A DNA stretch of 64,000 nt from Tetrastigma voinierianum (Eukaryota > Streptophyta > Magnoliopsida > Vitales > Vitaceae): assembly GCA_016808115.1 (NCBI GenBank), contig JAEQBH010005406.1, positions 124,001 to 188,000 of the forward strand. Direction: 5' to 3'. The position numbers and the translations under genes were made by a program. The notes beneath the pieces were generated by a model. That model was not told the DNA's origin, did no database searches, and saw only the letters and a list, made by a program, of their open reading frames with translations. This document shows, one piece after another, positions 35,266-48,890 of the stretch. The stretch's first letter is position 1, and the number at the start of each line of letters is the position of its first letter.

Positions 35266-36500
35266 TTACTCTGGTACCTCCGCCAGTACCCTGTTAGCCT
35301 CCGGTCGCGCCATGAAACACGATCCGGCTATCAACAATGAACATTGTCCCTCTCGAAAGGTGTGGTATGGCAGCCTCAATCGTCCCCGATCCACCATGGT
35401 GGATCTGAAGTATATTTCGGAGCATGGAAGTGGCTCTCTCGTGGACACGACATGCTGGCGGCCAAGGCTAGCGGTCACGTTACAATGCCAATCACTCGGT
35501 ATCTCGAAAGGTTCTAGCGGTCTGACAACTTCCGCTTGCGGGGACGATGTAGCCCTCTTAGGCATCACCTTCAAAGAAGACATGATCTCGACCTCGAACT
35601 CTAGCGGTCGGCGTCGCACATCCGCATAGCTCTTACGCCCGGCTACGGCGGCCAGAAGGCGTTGTAATCAAGCTCGCGTCTCGGAGGTGTCTCTAATCGA
35701 ATCGAGGACTAGTGATGGAGCTCTCTCACCTCGGGTCCAACATAATGACTGCATGGCCTCCGTACGGTCCTCATACGGTTTCATTTGTATGCTCGCACGA
35801 TAAGTTTGGTGTGGCGAGATTCCACCTAAGGAAAGTGCTCTTCCCAGTACCTTTATGATCCGGGACGCGTAAATGGCGTATCCTCTAATACGTATAGTCT
35901 TCTCGGTTGACCATGTCATGCGAAGAAGGTGGAGCCAATTTGTGCACTCATCGTCGGCCAGGTGTGCCCATAGCCTTTGGAAACTCTTGCCCCGAAGTGT
36001 GCAAAGTAAACCTCGGGTCCCTATCAGACACTATGGATACCGGTACCCCATGTAGCCGGACTATCTCTAGAATGTACAAGCCAGGCGGGGAATCTCTCAT
36101 GAAGATCATCATGCGGTTAAATGTCTCTTAGGCCATTGAGCCCGGTCCACTATCACCCAGCGTCATGTACTAACAAGTCAGTGGCAGTGGGTCACAAAGT
36201 CCATGGAATGATGTGCTCCGCTTCCCGCCGATACCTCGATATTGCAAAGTAGCGCAGCGTTCGATATGCCCTGGCGACATGTGAGACATCGTGGAGCAAA
36301 AAGTCCCCTACGTGTCTCTTCATCCCGCTCCCAATAGTGCGGCGGCGAAGATGCGGGTACATCTTCGTACCCACTGGATGCCGCAGTAGTCGAGAAGCGG
36401 TGAAACTCCACGAGAATCTCCTCTCTCAAATTGGTGGCCCAGGGAACCAACTGCGATCCACATATCGAAGACTACCATGCAAGTAGGCGGTCCGACCCTC
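35266..36500 (-). pseudogene. gypsy-F integrase remnant
   Basis: The integrase inserts the element cDNA into chromosomes. The minus strand at about 36178-36450 encodes LREEILVEFHR, GTKMYPHLRRR, GMKRHVGDF and CLTC, the H-H-C-C zinc-binding region of gypsy integrase, followed by HSMDFVTHCH, matching the conserved W-x-x-I-T-M-D-F-V start of the core. At 35266-35619 RRRPLEFEVEIMSSLKVMPK and PLEPFEI match the C-terminal domain (RRRPLEFEVGDxVFLKVxPxKG...GPFEI). The core between has stops in all frames I checked. Confidence 0.8.
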
Positions 36501-36689
36501 GTCACGTACTGGTATTTTCGGTCTGATGGACACTATCTCTGCGTCCTGCCAGGACTCAATCACTGCCTTTCAGCGAGAGGCGGTGTAACCATAGCTGGTG
36601 CCACCAATTACGCTTTCATTTTGTCGCGTGGCCAAGCTGCCTGATCTCGAGCATCGCCATGAAGCCATACTGGCTCATGCCAGTGACTT

Positions 36690-37160
36690 CATTGATTATA
36701 TTACCACATTTGCCCTTCTGGGATGGTATTTTAAAGTGAAATCATAATCCTCTAGGAACTCCATCCATACAAGGTGCCTCATATTGAGGTCCCGCTCGTG
36801 AAAATCTTGTTTTATGGTGGTACACCTCAGTTCTCGTGTATAAGTAGTAGGCGCCAAATCTTCAAGGCGAAGACTACACGTGCTGCTCCATATCGTGTGG
36901 GGTAGTCTGCTCGTGATTCCTTCAGCGACGAGAACCATAAGCGCACCCACCACCCTCCAGTTACATCTAAAACATCCAATCCAGGTCTGGGCATCACCAA
37001 TTACAGTGTACCCACATCACTGCCAGGACTACTCGAGATGGGGTGAAGTAAGTCTCCTCTTTGCTCTGGAATGCCTCCTCGCGCCGGTCATCCCACTCAA
37101 ACTTGGCCTCCTTAGGGTCAATAGCTAAGTCATAGGTCTTTGCTATTACGGAAAGTCTCG
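36690..37160 (-). pseudogene. gypsy-F RNase H remnant
   Basis: The frame at 36696-36953 contains ERDLNMRHLVWMEFLEDYDF and LKYHPRRANVV, matching the gypsy RNase H end (K-E-L-N-M-R-Q-R-R-W-x-E-x-L-K-D-Y-D-F-x-x-x-Y-H-P-G-K-A-N-V-V-A-D). Upstream, KFEWDDRREEAF at about 37060-37110 matches the start of the connection/RNase H domain. This domain degrades the RNA template during cDNA synthesis. Confidence 0.85.
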
Positions 37161-37299
37161 ATGAATCTCTGTAATACCGATGTGTCCGAGACTACGTATC
37201 TGAGGCCCCAGCTTGAGGCTCTCAGCTCATCTGCCTCAACTATAAGTCAGGCGGTGCTCTGTGCTAACACCACGTGTCTAAAATCTCACTGAGGTGGAA

Positions 37300-37560
37300 G
37301 CCTTGAAACTCGCATTCTTGAACTTAGCGTGCAGCGATGGTCTCTCGACAAGCTACAATAAGCAGTCCTCAAGTGATACTCATGCTCCCACTCTGGTGGG
37401 ATGGATCAAAATGTATCCACGAAGACTACGACAAAGTGATCTAAATAAGGTTGAATATCCCTATGCATGAGGTCCATGATGTTGCTGGCGCGTTTTCATC
37501 AAGAAGGGCATCACGAAGTAAGCTTCCAGAAATTACCCATAACGCGTCTAAGCGTCTTAG
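37300..37560 (-). pseudogene. gypsy-F reverse transcriptase remnant
   Basis: Minus strand at about 37450-37530 gives YFVMPF and, one frame over, ENAPATS, matching the gypsy block F-x-V-M-P-F-G-L-T-N-A-P-A-x-F. About 37395-37441 gives PYLDHFVVVFVDT, matching PYLDxFVVVFIDD with the second catalytic aspartate replaced. A frameshift separates the blocks. The upstream palm region is not recognisable, so the domain is shortened. Confidence 0.75.
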
Positions 37561-38099
37561 GGATATACGTATCCCTAACCTCGGTGATGACGGCGGTCGA
37601 AGGTCTATGCGGTGGGCTTCGCTCCCTCTCTCAGTGATCAAACCGTCGTCAATCCTCGATGGCTGGTGCGATTCTTGATCGTGCCTATTCAACTATCGTA
37701 GTCAATGCACGGTGAAGGGTCTTTTCCTTCTTCTTCGCAAGCAGGCCGGGCGCCCCATGGTGGTGCGGTCCTAATGAATTTATGTCAAGTAGCTCCTTGT
37801 AACTGGAGCTGCGAGGTTCCTGACTCGTGGTGCCAATCATGCGAGTCATAGAGATGATTGAAGCCAGTTATATCAATACCAAAGTCTGCCCTGTGGTGGT
37901 AGATAACTCATCCGGAAAACGTCACATACTCGCATACTACTCGAGGTAGATCTAGAAATCTGGTCTCTCCCCTCGTCCTCGAGGAATTAGGCTCGCCCAA
38001 TGGCAGCTAAACGTATGACTTTGGACACAAGTACTCTGTCACAGGAAAATATCAGTGCTTGTCTCCATGAGAATACCACCACAGTATCGTGCTAGTGTG

Positions 38100-38900
38100 G
38101 TAACCTCTCACATGCAATGATATGTGTGTCTACCTGTAAGACATCATTAATCCATCCCGGGATGACATGACTCGATGTCATGATCTCGGGTCCCTTTGTG
38201 AGTGGAGTCAGGGATCTCAGCTGCGTGGCAGCTTCTTGGATCCTCCTTTCTAGGCCAAACTCTCTCTATGAGTGGGGTTGTCGACCATGGAATCCATATC
38301 TTGTGGCGATCTGATCTGGCGATGGACCAACTTGGAAGCGTGCCAAAATCTCTAATCTTGGCCAGTTTGTGTGCGTAATCATCGACAAATCGGGCTAGCT
38401 CACGCGGAACACAAATGCGCCATCAATCGATCATAGCGCACCTTGACTCTAGGAACTCAGGCGCCGGCGCCTTCGCGATCTGCGGAAGTCTTGCCATGAC
38501 GTCGACCACGCTGTGCGCCTCTGTCTGGGCTGTGTCTCACCGCCGTGACTGCCTCCGTGAATCTGACTAACGCGATCTGATCGTATCGGGTGTCTCCATA
38601 GCCTCGATATGTTCTCAATCTGCATAAACCAATGATGCGCCACCGTAGATTCTCTCCCACTGCGACCGGAGGATGTGCGCTCTGGGGTTCCGGACTTCCC
38701 TGACTGCTCGCTGCTCTACTTTGAGCAATAGCGACCCATTTGCGGATACCCTCGCCTGGTAGAGCTGCCATGATCAAATACGAGGCGGTACAAGGTCAAA
38801 ATGTGGTGGTGCTGACCGGCGCCAGTAGGCGACCTCAGTCCTAGCGCCTCTACTAGCCATCTGCAGTTGTATGGCGGTCGATATACAGTCTACAATATCT
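38100..38900 (-). pseudogene. gypsy-F gag remnant
   Basis: Minus-strand frames at 38449-38777 include AHHWFMQIENISRLW, resembling the gypsy gag block A-x-x-W-L-x-x-I-E-x-I-F. Farther on, VPRELARFVDDYAHKLAKIR (about 38340-38415) fits the Arg/Asp-rich gag body. The distance to reverse transcriptase is too short for full gag plus protease, so part is deleted. Confidence 0.55.
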
Positions 38901-39534
38901 CTAAGGCATAGACCACGGCCCCAGGGCATTAATCCTTACACAAAACCAGGTGTATATATCAGTCTGTTTATGAAGCCATGCAGGACAATTTATCCACAAA
39001 TCAAATCATTTTGATCACAAAAATTTTATTTTTGCAAATTTTATTTTTTTCAAAAATTTTGGCTAATTATATTTGATTTTTGCTTATTTTTAATTAATTT
39101 AATAATAAATTTTTTTCCTTAGTTCATTCTCTTTGGAAAATTTGAAAAAATATTTATACATATATTTTCCCTCATTTTCCATACTCAAATAAATTTATAA
39201 AAATTGTTTTCTCTGATTTTCTATTCAACCGAAATTATTTTCATCACCTAATAGTGAATAATTATAAATTGTCTTTTCTATTGTTCGATTTGTACTGTAA
39301 ATTGCAAAACTTTCCACTACAATTGCTATTTTTTTCCTAAGCTACAACATTCACATAACACTTGACACTTGGTTTATACACCATTGCAATAATTATCAAA
39401 TCACTAAAATACAAACACATGTAGTGTCTAGTTTTGTCCCATGATTTTCGTGAGTAATCTCATACCTACACTTATCATCGAACCACACCTGGTGATGTTG
39501 GATGCAGTGAGGCTCCTAGGTATTCGTATGCCTA

Positions 39535-39546
39535 GCTCTGATCTGG
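39535..39546 (-). other. gypsy-F primer binding site (degenerate)
   Basis: + strand GCTCTGATCTGGCCA resembles GCTCTGATACCA, the reverse of the tRNA-iMet primer site, next to the right LTR. Confidence 0.6.
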
Positions 39547-39548
39547 CC

Positions 39549-41725
39549 AGAGCACCCCTAAACCCAGGGTGGTTGTTTCACCGTCAACCCGCGGAATCTA
39601 GCGTGGTCGGATGACCCGACATTTCACGAAAATCGGAGTAGAGTCTCCTTTGTATCTGGGAGCTCTGCCCAAATAAGATTCTTATATTATTTAAGCAGTC
39701 CAATATAAAGGGTTTATGATTTAAAGCGGCCACTTGGGCCCATAAGCAAATATATCATGTACCAGCTAAGATCAACTATATACCAAATAGTTACAAGAGT
39801 TAATATGTTTTTACTCTTATACCATACATACATTAAACTTAAAGGGTTCTATGTGTACATCAATACACTTGGGTTCTTCTAATCCTCGGGCTGCAGACCC
39901 GAGCCGTCCTCGCACGCTCCTGTGCACATGTAAATAATATCCCTCGACGGGGGGTAAGGCTAATGCTCGATGGTGAGATAACTCGTGTTTCTCTCCACCC
40001 AGTCGTCTGATGTTTAAATAGCATACATTTCAAAGCAGTATGATCACCTTGAATGTCTGCATGACCCTTTGGATAAATTCTCGCGACTCTCACACTCGCC
40101 TAAGCCTCGTATGAGAATTTTTATTTTATTAATTGGACAACTTGCTCCAGTGTGCCTATATAGTTACAGCGCTCGAAGCGATTGATATTATTTGTTTGTT
40201 TTGTGGACAACCCTAGATCGTATATATATCATTTGGTTCAAACCCGATTGATATATTATTTGTTTGTTTGTGGAATGGCCTTCGATGTGTCATATATCAA
40301 TTGGGCGCTCCGACGATTGATATATTATTTGTTTTATGGACTACCCTCAGATGAATATCAGTTGGGCGTAAAGCAGTTGATATTTTAATTTGAACTACCC
40401 TCAGATAATTAGGCTTTTAGACAACCTGCGAGAGCCGTTTTCTCACAGACTCATCTCATGCTCCACTCCTGTAGTCCTAGGGTGTTCCAGTGCATATGGA
40501 ATGCACATGTATACCAATTCCAATACGAGTCCCAATCACATCATAATTATAATAAACATGCACACATCACACCTGTAATCAATCATGTCATGTAATTATC
40601 ATTTCATACACATCAAAATTAGCTCAGCAGGCTAATGATCAAACAGGCATTCCTTGAATTACTCGACCAAACATATTCATTCGCAAGAATTATTTGTGAG
40701 GCACCATACTCGAGAATAGTGAAACCCTCACATTACTATTCACGAAAAATCCTGTCGTAGGTTAAACTACAGCGAACCCGTATTTCTGGTCATTTCAGAA
40801 TGCACCATATCAAGCACATTTAATGCAACATACCAATTGCCAGCATTACATACTATTGCGGGCCCACTTGTCTCCTAATTTTTCACGCCCGGTCCTAAAC
40901 TGGGACCTATCAGCCGACCCCTCTCGGCCTCATTGACTCAATAATGATTTATCTGTTGTGAAATAAAACACCCAAACAGCCCGTAACAACCATTGTTTTC
41001 ACCATTGGGTTTCAATAAATTCAAACAATTCGGTCCCAAGATTTGGGACCGATCAAACGGCCCTTCAAGGCCTCAAGCTAACCGAAACATTGAAAAACAC
41101 TTAAACGAAGAATAAAACCCAAGTAGGGGGCCCTCATGTGAGTTATCCAGCTGCGCAAATCCATTTGGCGAAATACTCTCCGCTTGAAGCGGTTCTCCTT
41201 CTTGTCCGAAGGCTATGCATTGTCGGTTAATAGTAATCTGAAGTGGGGCCTTCTCTCAAAACCCTCATTACCGACCTTTGCTGCTCCTCCCTTGTTTTCC
41301 AGCCCGTTTTTGCTTCTTTGAATTTGAGAAGACAAGGCATATCCTGCTTTATTTTGTCTTCAGTCACTTAAACAAATCTATAATGTAATTTTGTCATAGC
41401 TTTGATTTGACATTCGGCTCTACCTCGGCCGTCCATTTTCATCATTTCTCTACTTATGCCACTTATGGCACATGAGTATTTGTTATATGTGATTTTCGTC
41501 GCATCGAAAATCGTTTACGACTTTGGCTTGCGATGCCTCGGCTTGTGTAAATTGTCTCGATTGACAGTACGTGCTAGGTTAGATTTCACTGAGTAGTTCA
41601 ACGGTGAAATCTGTTTCATCATACGAGATCTAGAGAGATAAATTCTTGATTTTTAACTTGAAATTAACAATTTTGTAATCATTACGATTTTGCCACTTTT
41701 CGAAGAGTGGAATTTCGGGTCTCTG
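39549..41725 (-). repeat. gypsy-F 5' LTR
   Basis: Partner of 33258-35080. It is about 350 bp longer, with an extra segment near 41080-41400. Ends CGGGTCTCTG before the ACTAT repeat. A diverged tandem array lies at 40131-40432. Confidence 0.8.
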
Positions 41726-41730
41726 ACTAT

Positions 41731-42729
41731 ATTCTAAGCTAAATGAGTTGCTTAGTTTGTCGGACTTAATATGAGTGTAGAGACAAAACCAAGTTCTCAA
41801 AGGAGTGATTGTGAGGGCGAGACTTAGTACTCACATTTAACCTTGCTCTTGGACTGATTCATTGCTTAGGAAGATCAAGATATGAAATTGGATCCAAGGT
41901 AAACAAGCCCATTTGGTGCTTCATGGTCATTAGGATACGATGCCAAGCAACATCACTATAACCTTGAAAATCTGATAACGGATGATGGGTACGAGTAAGC
42001 CGTAGATAAGTTGTCCTTGGTATTAAGTATTCATTGAGTGTCATCCGATAAACATCAATAAGGTGCCATGAACTAACATGCCTTAGTAACAACAAAGTTA
42101 TCAGGACAGATAAGATTAACGTCTTTTAACTTACCACACTTAAGTACTCATAGGGATTAGAGAACTTTCATCTATTTTAAATAAAATTTTCAACTTGATC
42201 CTTTGACAGGGAGAATTTTAAGATCTTGTAAGTTAGTACATAGGAGAAAGATCCTTAATATACTTACTTTTATTAAGGTACATTGTATATTCATTCGGTG
42301 AACATGAATGCTAAATATGAGATCTCCCCTAAACAACAAATGACAAGGAATTATAGAAGATAAGAAATAAGCTCGGCAAAGTAGAGAGTACACTCTTGAT
42401 AACAAAATATCATCAATACTGCACCATCTACCATAATTGTATCCATAGCAATATGATACATGAATATAAATATTTGCAAAGGGTTAAGCTAAATTAAGTA
42501 GGCAGGGATAGTTTTGGAACCACCAAATTACGAGAGAGGGGGGCTAGCAGGCCATAGATATATTTAAATGGAAAACATGATTTTGGAAAAGGAGAGTTGA
42601 TGAACCAAGGAGATTGGATCATAAACACTTCTTCTTGTAGTTCAACATGAGAAAAGCATTCTTTGCATCAGTTGACATACCAGTGAAGGGGCGCAGTGGC
42701 GCCAAACTGAAGATCAGATTGACAACTGT
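41731..42729 (-). pseudogene. copia-2 reverse transcriptase to RNase H segment
   Basis: The minus strand near 42620-42700 encodes TDAKNAF then, one frame over, VELQEEVFMIQSPWF. This is the copia block D-V-K-N-A-F-L-H-G-x-L-x-E-E-V-Y-M-x-Q-P-P-G-F containing the first catalytic aspartate region. At 41859-42095, HPLSDFQGYSDVAW matches the RNase H opening, and SYLDLPKQ aligns with the I-S-W-x-S-K-K-Q end. Many stops. It continues 56699-57100 and is followed by 33069-33252. Confidence 0.8.
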
Positions 42730-44180
42730 AATGTATAGATATTGATCGCGTATCTCCATACCATATAGCCATTCACGGGATCTATTCAACATATATATAT
42801 ATTTTGAAAACTACACAGAATTTATCAAAACAATCCATAAGAGTTCGAGTTACAACTCTCTTATATACAAATATTACATGTAAAATATAGTTTTTTTCTA
42901 AAGGTTTCTGAAAGCCACAGTTGGCTTTCTTCCCTGATCCGGATGAGGGTCGGCCGCTGTACACCAACCTACACACAGAAAGGGGTTCCACGACGGGAGT
43001 ATGATACTTGATGAGATAACTCCTAGAGTACACTCCGGCAAGTGCGTACAATGCCGTATTCTACAAATAATACACACATCAACATTCCAATGAAGAATAT
43101 GCCAATTCTACACTTGGAATCTATATCTCATGAAATGAGATGAGACTCATCATGCCCCATGTCCGATCCTCACAGACTCCCTCACATGCTTATGTCAGAA
43201 TTAGTGAAGCGATCGTCTGGATGACATCCAATGATCATTTTCAAAACCAATTTCATTTGTTTATAACCAAAACTTTTGAATTGTTACATCCTGATGATAA
43301 TTTTATATTCAAAATCCATGTGCCTTTTTGTGGGTAGCGATTTTAGTGTTTCCTGCAGGCTGCAAAACCGGATACTTTACGTCCTTTCACCGTGGGGACT
43401 GCGCCCGGCCCATGGTGACGGATTTTTTCACACGAGGATACATCTCTTCTTCTTGATACTCGACACATATTTTCCGTTCTGCAGCCCGTCTGACTCATTG
43501 AGCGTTGTCTCATTCTGAGGCCCACCCGATCAAACACGAATGCAATGTCGATTTACCCAGCCATGCACTCCACCCGTCGATGTTTCCGCATCTGTCTTAA
43601 TCTACCCACTTTACATGTTATCTCATGTTATGTATAATACCTTTACATGGAACAATTTGCTCGCCGTGCTATACCTAGTACCGGATAATTATATCCAGCT
43701 ATATAATTTACATCCATTCTAACTAATATATGCTTACCAATATATCGACATATTTACAACATTGACATGTTATAAAATTTCCTAGCAATAACAAAATAGT
43801 CACACAAATTAACATTCTGGCCTTTTGAGCCTTGGAAATAATCTGAGTTCGGTCAAAATTTTAGCTTTGTTTTTATTTTATTTGTTTAACAATTCCAGAG
43901 ACTCTCATTAGACTATAGTTAGCCGTGGCGGTCTCGAAACTGGCAGCCAGTCCCAGTATGACGCCCAAAACAAGGGTCTCATAGGCCACCGTCGACTGGC
44001 ACGTCTCATGAGACCCATATATGAGTAAAATGGCCACGTAGGGCTCATACATCCACACTCACAAAAATATAACCAACTATTTTACAATAGTTTCAAGAGT
44101 TAACTACACTCTTATACAAACATATATCAAAATTAAGCATTCTAATACATGCGTTACAAACATATGAAATCAAAGCCACA

Positions 44181-46898
44181 TGTAGCGACCCCCGAGCGAT
44201 CGGCCGAATGGCGAGTCGAGCCGAACACAAGGGCGCGGTTCAGCCCGCACATTTCGTGTTATTAAATTTTCTTTTTCAAAAGAAATATGAGCCCGAATCA
44301 CGGCCCCTGACCCGAATGGCGAATTGACAGAGCGGTTTACTCAGAAGCGTTTTCATTTATCTTATCAAAGCATTTTATTAATTCATTTAGTTGCGGAAGC
44401 GGTTTCAGTTTTGGGCAAGCCCATAAACATTAAAAAAAATACATTTACAAAGAAAGGCATTAAATGCCCTTTCAAAATGATACACAAAATCAGGATTTCG
44501 GGGGTTTAACCACTTTTTGTTTACAAAATACCACTTGTTAGATGATATGCAAAATTTCGAATTGATTATACACTTATCACGCGTACTCTTTCTATGACTG
44601 CTTGACTGCGCGTGCCTTCTTTTCTTTGCTTACTCGATACTGCGCATGGGTAAACAACACGTAGCATTTTAGCGAGTGGTTACATCTGATTCTATTCCAA
44701 TATTCAATTACTTCGACGCTGCATTGGAAGTAAACCATGCCTAATATCAACTATACTCATTTATTCATTTCATATTCTTTCAATATACAAATCATTTACC
44801 ATATCCTATCATGCATTCTCGATGCAACAATTCATTCACAATCAATTCATGATTTAAGCATATTCATAAAAATCCCATTACACTCGTCAATGTTGGCTAT
44901 TTCACCTTGACTATTCAATTCACAATTTCTGGCGGATTCCGTTTGATGAATCCCGCCCTTATTATCATTCGGTAATGTGCTTATACATTTAACAATTCTA
45001 TCTCCCATCATGACGGATGCCGTTTGGTGCATCCCGACACGTGGTATCACTTATTCGGTCTCAGTCATGCGGGATGCACCGTTTAGTGTACCGGAGCATG
45101 TGGTATCAATTAAATGCTATACGCCATCTCATGGCGGATCCGGTTGAGTGAATCTCTACCGAGTGGGACATTCTTCAATATATACGCCATCATAGGATGC
45201 CGATTGGTGCATCCGTGAGTGGGACATTGGACAATTTCGGAAGGGTGCCTTTGACGGATATGGGGTGGTGCATCCGTCGAGCGATTAATTGATATCATTC
45301 AATTCCATTTATGACGGATTTCGTTTGATGAATCCCGTCTTTATCATCATTCACATTTATTCGGTTTTCAATTATCTCATTTCATATTCCCTTTTCGTAG
45401 TATCTTTTCAAAGATATACTCCATCTACGTAATTATATCACATACTCATTCATGTACTCGATTCATGTACTCATTCATAGTTAATTGGTAAACTACCAAA
45501 ATACTTGAATTAAGGATAGAGTCAGAGAACAAGCCAAAAATTTGTCGATACAGCCAGCTACTCTTAGATCTGGTCTAGGTTAGGCGATCGTCACGATCCC
45601 TAATTCGATAACATTCACGTCACTCTTAGTGAATAACAATTTTAGTGAATTACAATTTTATTTTTATTAAAAGTCTTGGGTTAAGACACTAAGTTTGCCC
45701 GAAGACGAACTCAGCTTTGCCTCGGCGGTAAGGTACGGTACATTTTTCACCTATCTCTAACCAATTGAACCCCCATTAGTTTCTTAGGGTCCCTAGACAT
45801 GTTCGGTACAGATACGGGACCTAACGACCTTGAGAACATGTCAAGCGGGGCTGTTGGAACTACGTGCGAAGTGCGGGTTCAGCACAGCTGCCGGTATAGG
45901 TGCTCGCCTCTTGGGGTGTCTGGGTGCGATGAACTGTCTGCGTCACGGAGTTAACCCTTTGCTGGGTGTACGATTCTGGTACGAGTTGACTTATTACCGG
46001 TCTGGGTGTATACCTCTTTTTCACCGTGTCTGCTGATGCAGCTTGACTGTGCCGTACATGTGCTCGTTTTACGCCAGAAAATGTTCGAGTTTTGCATTTT
46101 ACTCATTTTCATCCACAATCTTCTCGATATGTCCCATATCAAAAATCCACCATGGAGATACTTCAAAACAATTCAAAAGTGGTTTTAGAATCAATAAAAA
46201 CCCTTACTCTCTCGTTCAGGGCTTTTCCCAATCAAATCAAAATATGAGGTTAGGGTTTTGATTTTCTTACAACAGGCAGCTTCAAATCTCTTCTTGTATG
46301 TTGTTTGGCCTCTTAGAATGATAAATAGGAAGCAAAGCCAGCGAGCCACCATCCTTGCAAACCCTAGGTTTTCTCCCATTTTTTTCTCCTCCCCCACCAT
46401 CTCAGCGGGATAACTCACAAATGAGCTCCCAAAGACTGGCATGTTTTGATCTTTATGATCCATAAGTGTAAGGCCATGTTTGGCCTTCCACATATTCCCA
46501 AATTCTCATTTTCCATTTTTTTGTCTTAATCACTTATTCCTCATAAGACCTTGTTTGGCCACCCAATAAGTCCAATTTTCCATTTTTGACATTCTAACTC
46601 TTTATTTTACTTTTGGCCATTCATTTATCACAATTTCACTTAAACATCTATTCTTTATAACAATTGACCCTTAAGTCCCCATTTTACAAATTTTCCACGT
46701 TTTCCTTTTCCTTGGGGTTTAATTTCGGGTTATTAAATTTCTCAATTTAGCATATAAATTCAATCATATGCTCACTCTTTCAATTACATTTTCAATTTAT
46801 CCAATTTATCAAATTACCGGAAAACCCAGAGTTTGACTTAATTCGCCGAATATATAATAAATTATTATAAAAATTCTAGGGTATTTTGAAGCGTGCTA
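44181..46898 (-). repeat. gypsy-G 3' LTR
   Basis: 2.72 kb; partner of 51535-54159. Long AT-rich stretches (for example 46590-46680 against 53840-53930) are almost identical, while CG-containing stretches differ. Confidence 0.92.
44928..45340. repeat. Degenerate tandem array in gypsy-G LTR
   Basis: About seven units around ATGRCGGATGCCGTTTGGTG followed by CATCC, spaced 50-75 bp, with variants GGATCCGGTTGA and GGATTTCGTTTGATG. Matching array at 52280-52615. Confidence 0.85.
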
Positions 46899-46915
46899 AA
46901 TCTCCCCTTAATTAA
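46899..46915 (-). other. gypsy-G polypurine tract
   Basis: Minus strand TTAATTAAGGGGAGATT abuts the LTR and follows GGGACGAATT, the usual arrangement. Confidence 0.8.
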
Positions 46916-47100
46916 ATTCGTCCCAAGAAATTTACCTTATTCAACGATTCAGGATCTTTCTTTGCGTGTTTCTTCACTTTCCCAGTGGCTTCCTCGGTCT
47001 TGGTTCTCCACAACACTGACTAATGGAATCTTCTTGTTCCTTGGTCTAACCCGCTAAGCCAAGATCTCTTTTGGCTCTTCTTCATATGTCAAATCCGGTC

Positions 47101-48300
47101 TCAGCTCAATTGTCTTGAAGAGACTACATGTGTAGATTGATCGGTACCTACGTAGCATGGACACATGAAAACAGTATGGATCTTCTCGAGTTTGGTAGGC
47201 CCGAAGCGGTATGCTCTTGGACCTACTCTTTTGATTACCTCATATGGGCGGTCATCTGAGGCTTTCGACTTGCCTGCACTGCGAATCTCATCACCTTCTT
47301 CCAAGGCGATACTTTTAAAAACACTTTTCCACCAGGCCACATGTCGAGATATCTTTTCTCTTCATGTCGATTATGCCCAACCACATCTATCGATGGCCAC
47401 TTTGATCTCTCTCTGTCGTTTTCCACTTTCTTATTTCTTGTATCAAATCGGGGCCCAATCACTTTTCTTTCCACTCGAATTAGTCAACCTAGCGGTGTTC
47501 TACATTTTCTTCCATATGAGCCTCGTAAGGCGCCATTCCAATGCGATTAGGCTTGTTGTTAATACACAAATTCAACGAAGGAATGTGTCGATCAAGCTAC
47601 CCTCATAGTCGATCGCCTGACTCCTCGACATATCTTCGGAGAATCTGGATCACTCTCTCACGATTGTCACCGTCTGCGGGTGACGCTATCTTGAGAATTC
47701 GGTCCCAGTGCAGAGGCCTCTTGCGATTTTCCCCGAAATCTTGAAGTAAACCTCGGATCTCGATCTGAATAATGGATATAAGTCTATTATTGCAGAACTA
47801 TTTCCTTGATATGTAGCTACACTAGCTTGTCAAGCGAATAGTCGATTCTCCTTGGTAGGAAGTGGCGACTTGGTCGTCAGTCACTTCGCATTGGCCCGGA
47901 GTCATGCTTTCTCCTGTCAGTAGTAACCCAACCATGAAATCCATAGTTATTCGGTCCATTTCCACTCAGATGTGCGATAGGCTGCAATAATCCCAAAAGG
48001 AACTTGATGCTCTGCCTTTGCTCTTTGACACAAACACTTGGTTACAAATTACGATACATCTCTTTTCATTCGGACCACGGGAATGACATTTCCAAATCTT
48101 GATACATCTTTTATTGCTGCGGGATGGATAGCGAATCCTTATGTGCCTCTTAGTATGGCTTTCTCAAATCATTATCTTGAATTTTTAAACCCGATCCTTA
48201 TAATACAAGGACCTATCTTCCTTTATTTCGAACTCTGTTTCATACCATCTCGGTCGATTCCATTATGGCGAAATTTTCTCATCTTTCTTTTGTGCCTCTA
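47101..48300 (-). pseudogene. gypsy-G integrase remnant
   Basis: The minus-strand C-terminal part (47101-47340) reads RPYEVIKRVGPRAYRFGP and LEKIHTVFMCP, matching P-F-E-V-I-x-R-V-G-x-V-A-Y-R-L-x-L-P...I-H-x-V-F-H-V-S. Between about 47560 and 48050 broken frames give CLCQRAKAEHQVPFG, SEWKWTE, HPQT, SEDM and AIDYEGS, matching the zinc finger end, the start of the core, and the H-P-Q-T-D-G-Q-x-E-R region near the catalytic glutamate. Several stops and frame changes. The integrase would insert cDNA of this family. Confidence 0.8.
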
Positions 48301-48890
48301 GCACTCAATTCATGGTCGGTCTCGCTACTCCAGTCTGCCACTCTTTTGTACCATCGTTTGATGACAAATTGGCATTTAACGCTCGAAAAGTTTACCTTTA
48401 TCTTTCTACCAAGCATCGGCCACTCACGTGGGCCTTTCGGAGTGATAATCAATCACGCGGTCGCAATCTTTTATCGATTCCATCCACTCTGTTGTCTCAA
48501 GTTAGCTCTCTGTTGCGAACTGAAATACTTAAGACTCTTATGATCGGTGTAAATGAAACACTTTTCTCCATACAAATAATGTCTCCAAATTTTCAAACGC
48601 AAATACAATTCTGACGATTCTAAATCATGCGTGGGGTAATTCTTTTCATGAGGCTTTGGTGTCTTGAAGCATAGGCTACCACTTTACTCTTGCATTAGGA
48701 CACATCCAAGTCCATTTAGTGAAGCATCATAGATCCACATATTCTTTACCGCGAATTCATTTGAGGTAAGTACCGGGCCTCGGTTAGAGAATACTTTGCT
48801 TTCAAAACTTCCTTGGCGTTTTTACTCCGGTGCATTACTTTACATTTTCTAGAGCAATCTCGTCATCGAGCTGCAATCGTAGAAAACCCT
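48300..48890 (-). pseudogene. gypsy-G RNase H remnant
   Basis: Minus strand at about 48500-48600 encodes WRHYLYGEKCFIYTDHKSLK, with the conserved T-D-H-K-S-L gypsy RNase H block. After it comes QQRANLRQQ, matching x-x-x-L-N-L-R-Q-R-R-W. The remainder is frame-broken. It follows reverse transcriptase and precedes integrase. Confidence 0.85.

Larger units (their letters stand above)
33258..41725 (-). mobile_element. Ty3/gypsy element (gypsy-F), degenerate, TSD ACTAT
   Basis: 8.47 kb element flanked by the direct repeat ACTAT (33253-33257 and 41726-41730), inserted in copia-2 RNase H. LTRs are 33258-35080 (opens TGTGACGCCCC) and about 39549-41725. On the minus strand, gag, reverse transcriptase, RNase H and integrase remnants follow in that order, the gypsy arrangement. 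A degenerate primer site lies at 39535-39546 and a polypurine tract next to 35080. Everything is broken by stops and frame changes. Confidence 0.85.

Noticed and set aside
35225..35629. + strand frame of 134 residues
   Set aside because: Antisense shadow of the gypsy-F integrase C-terminus on the minus strand.
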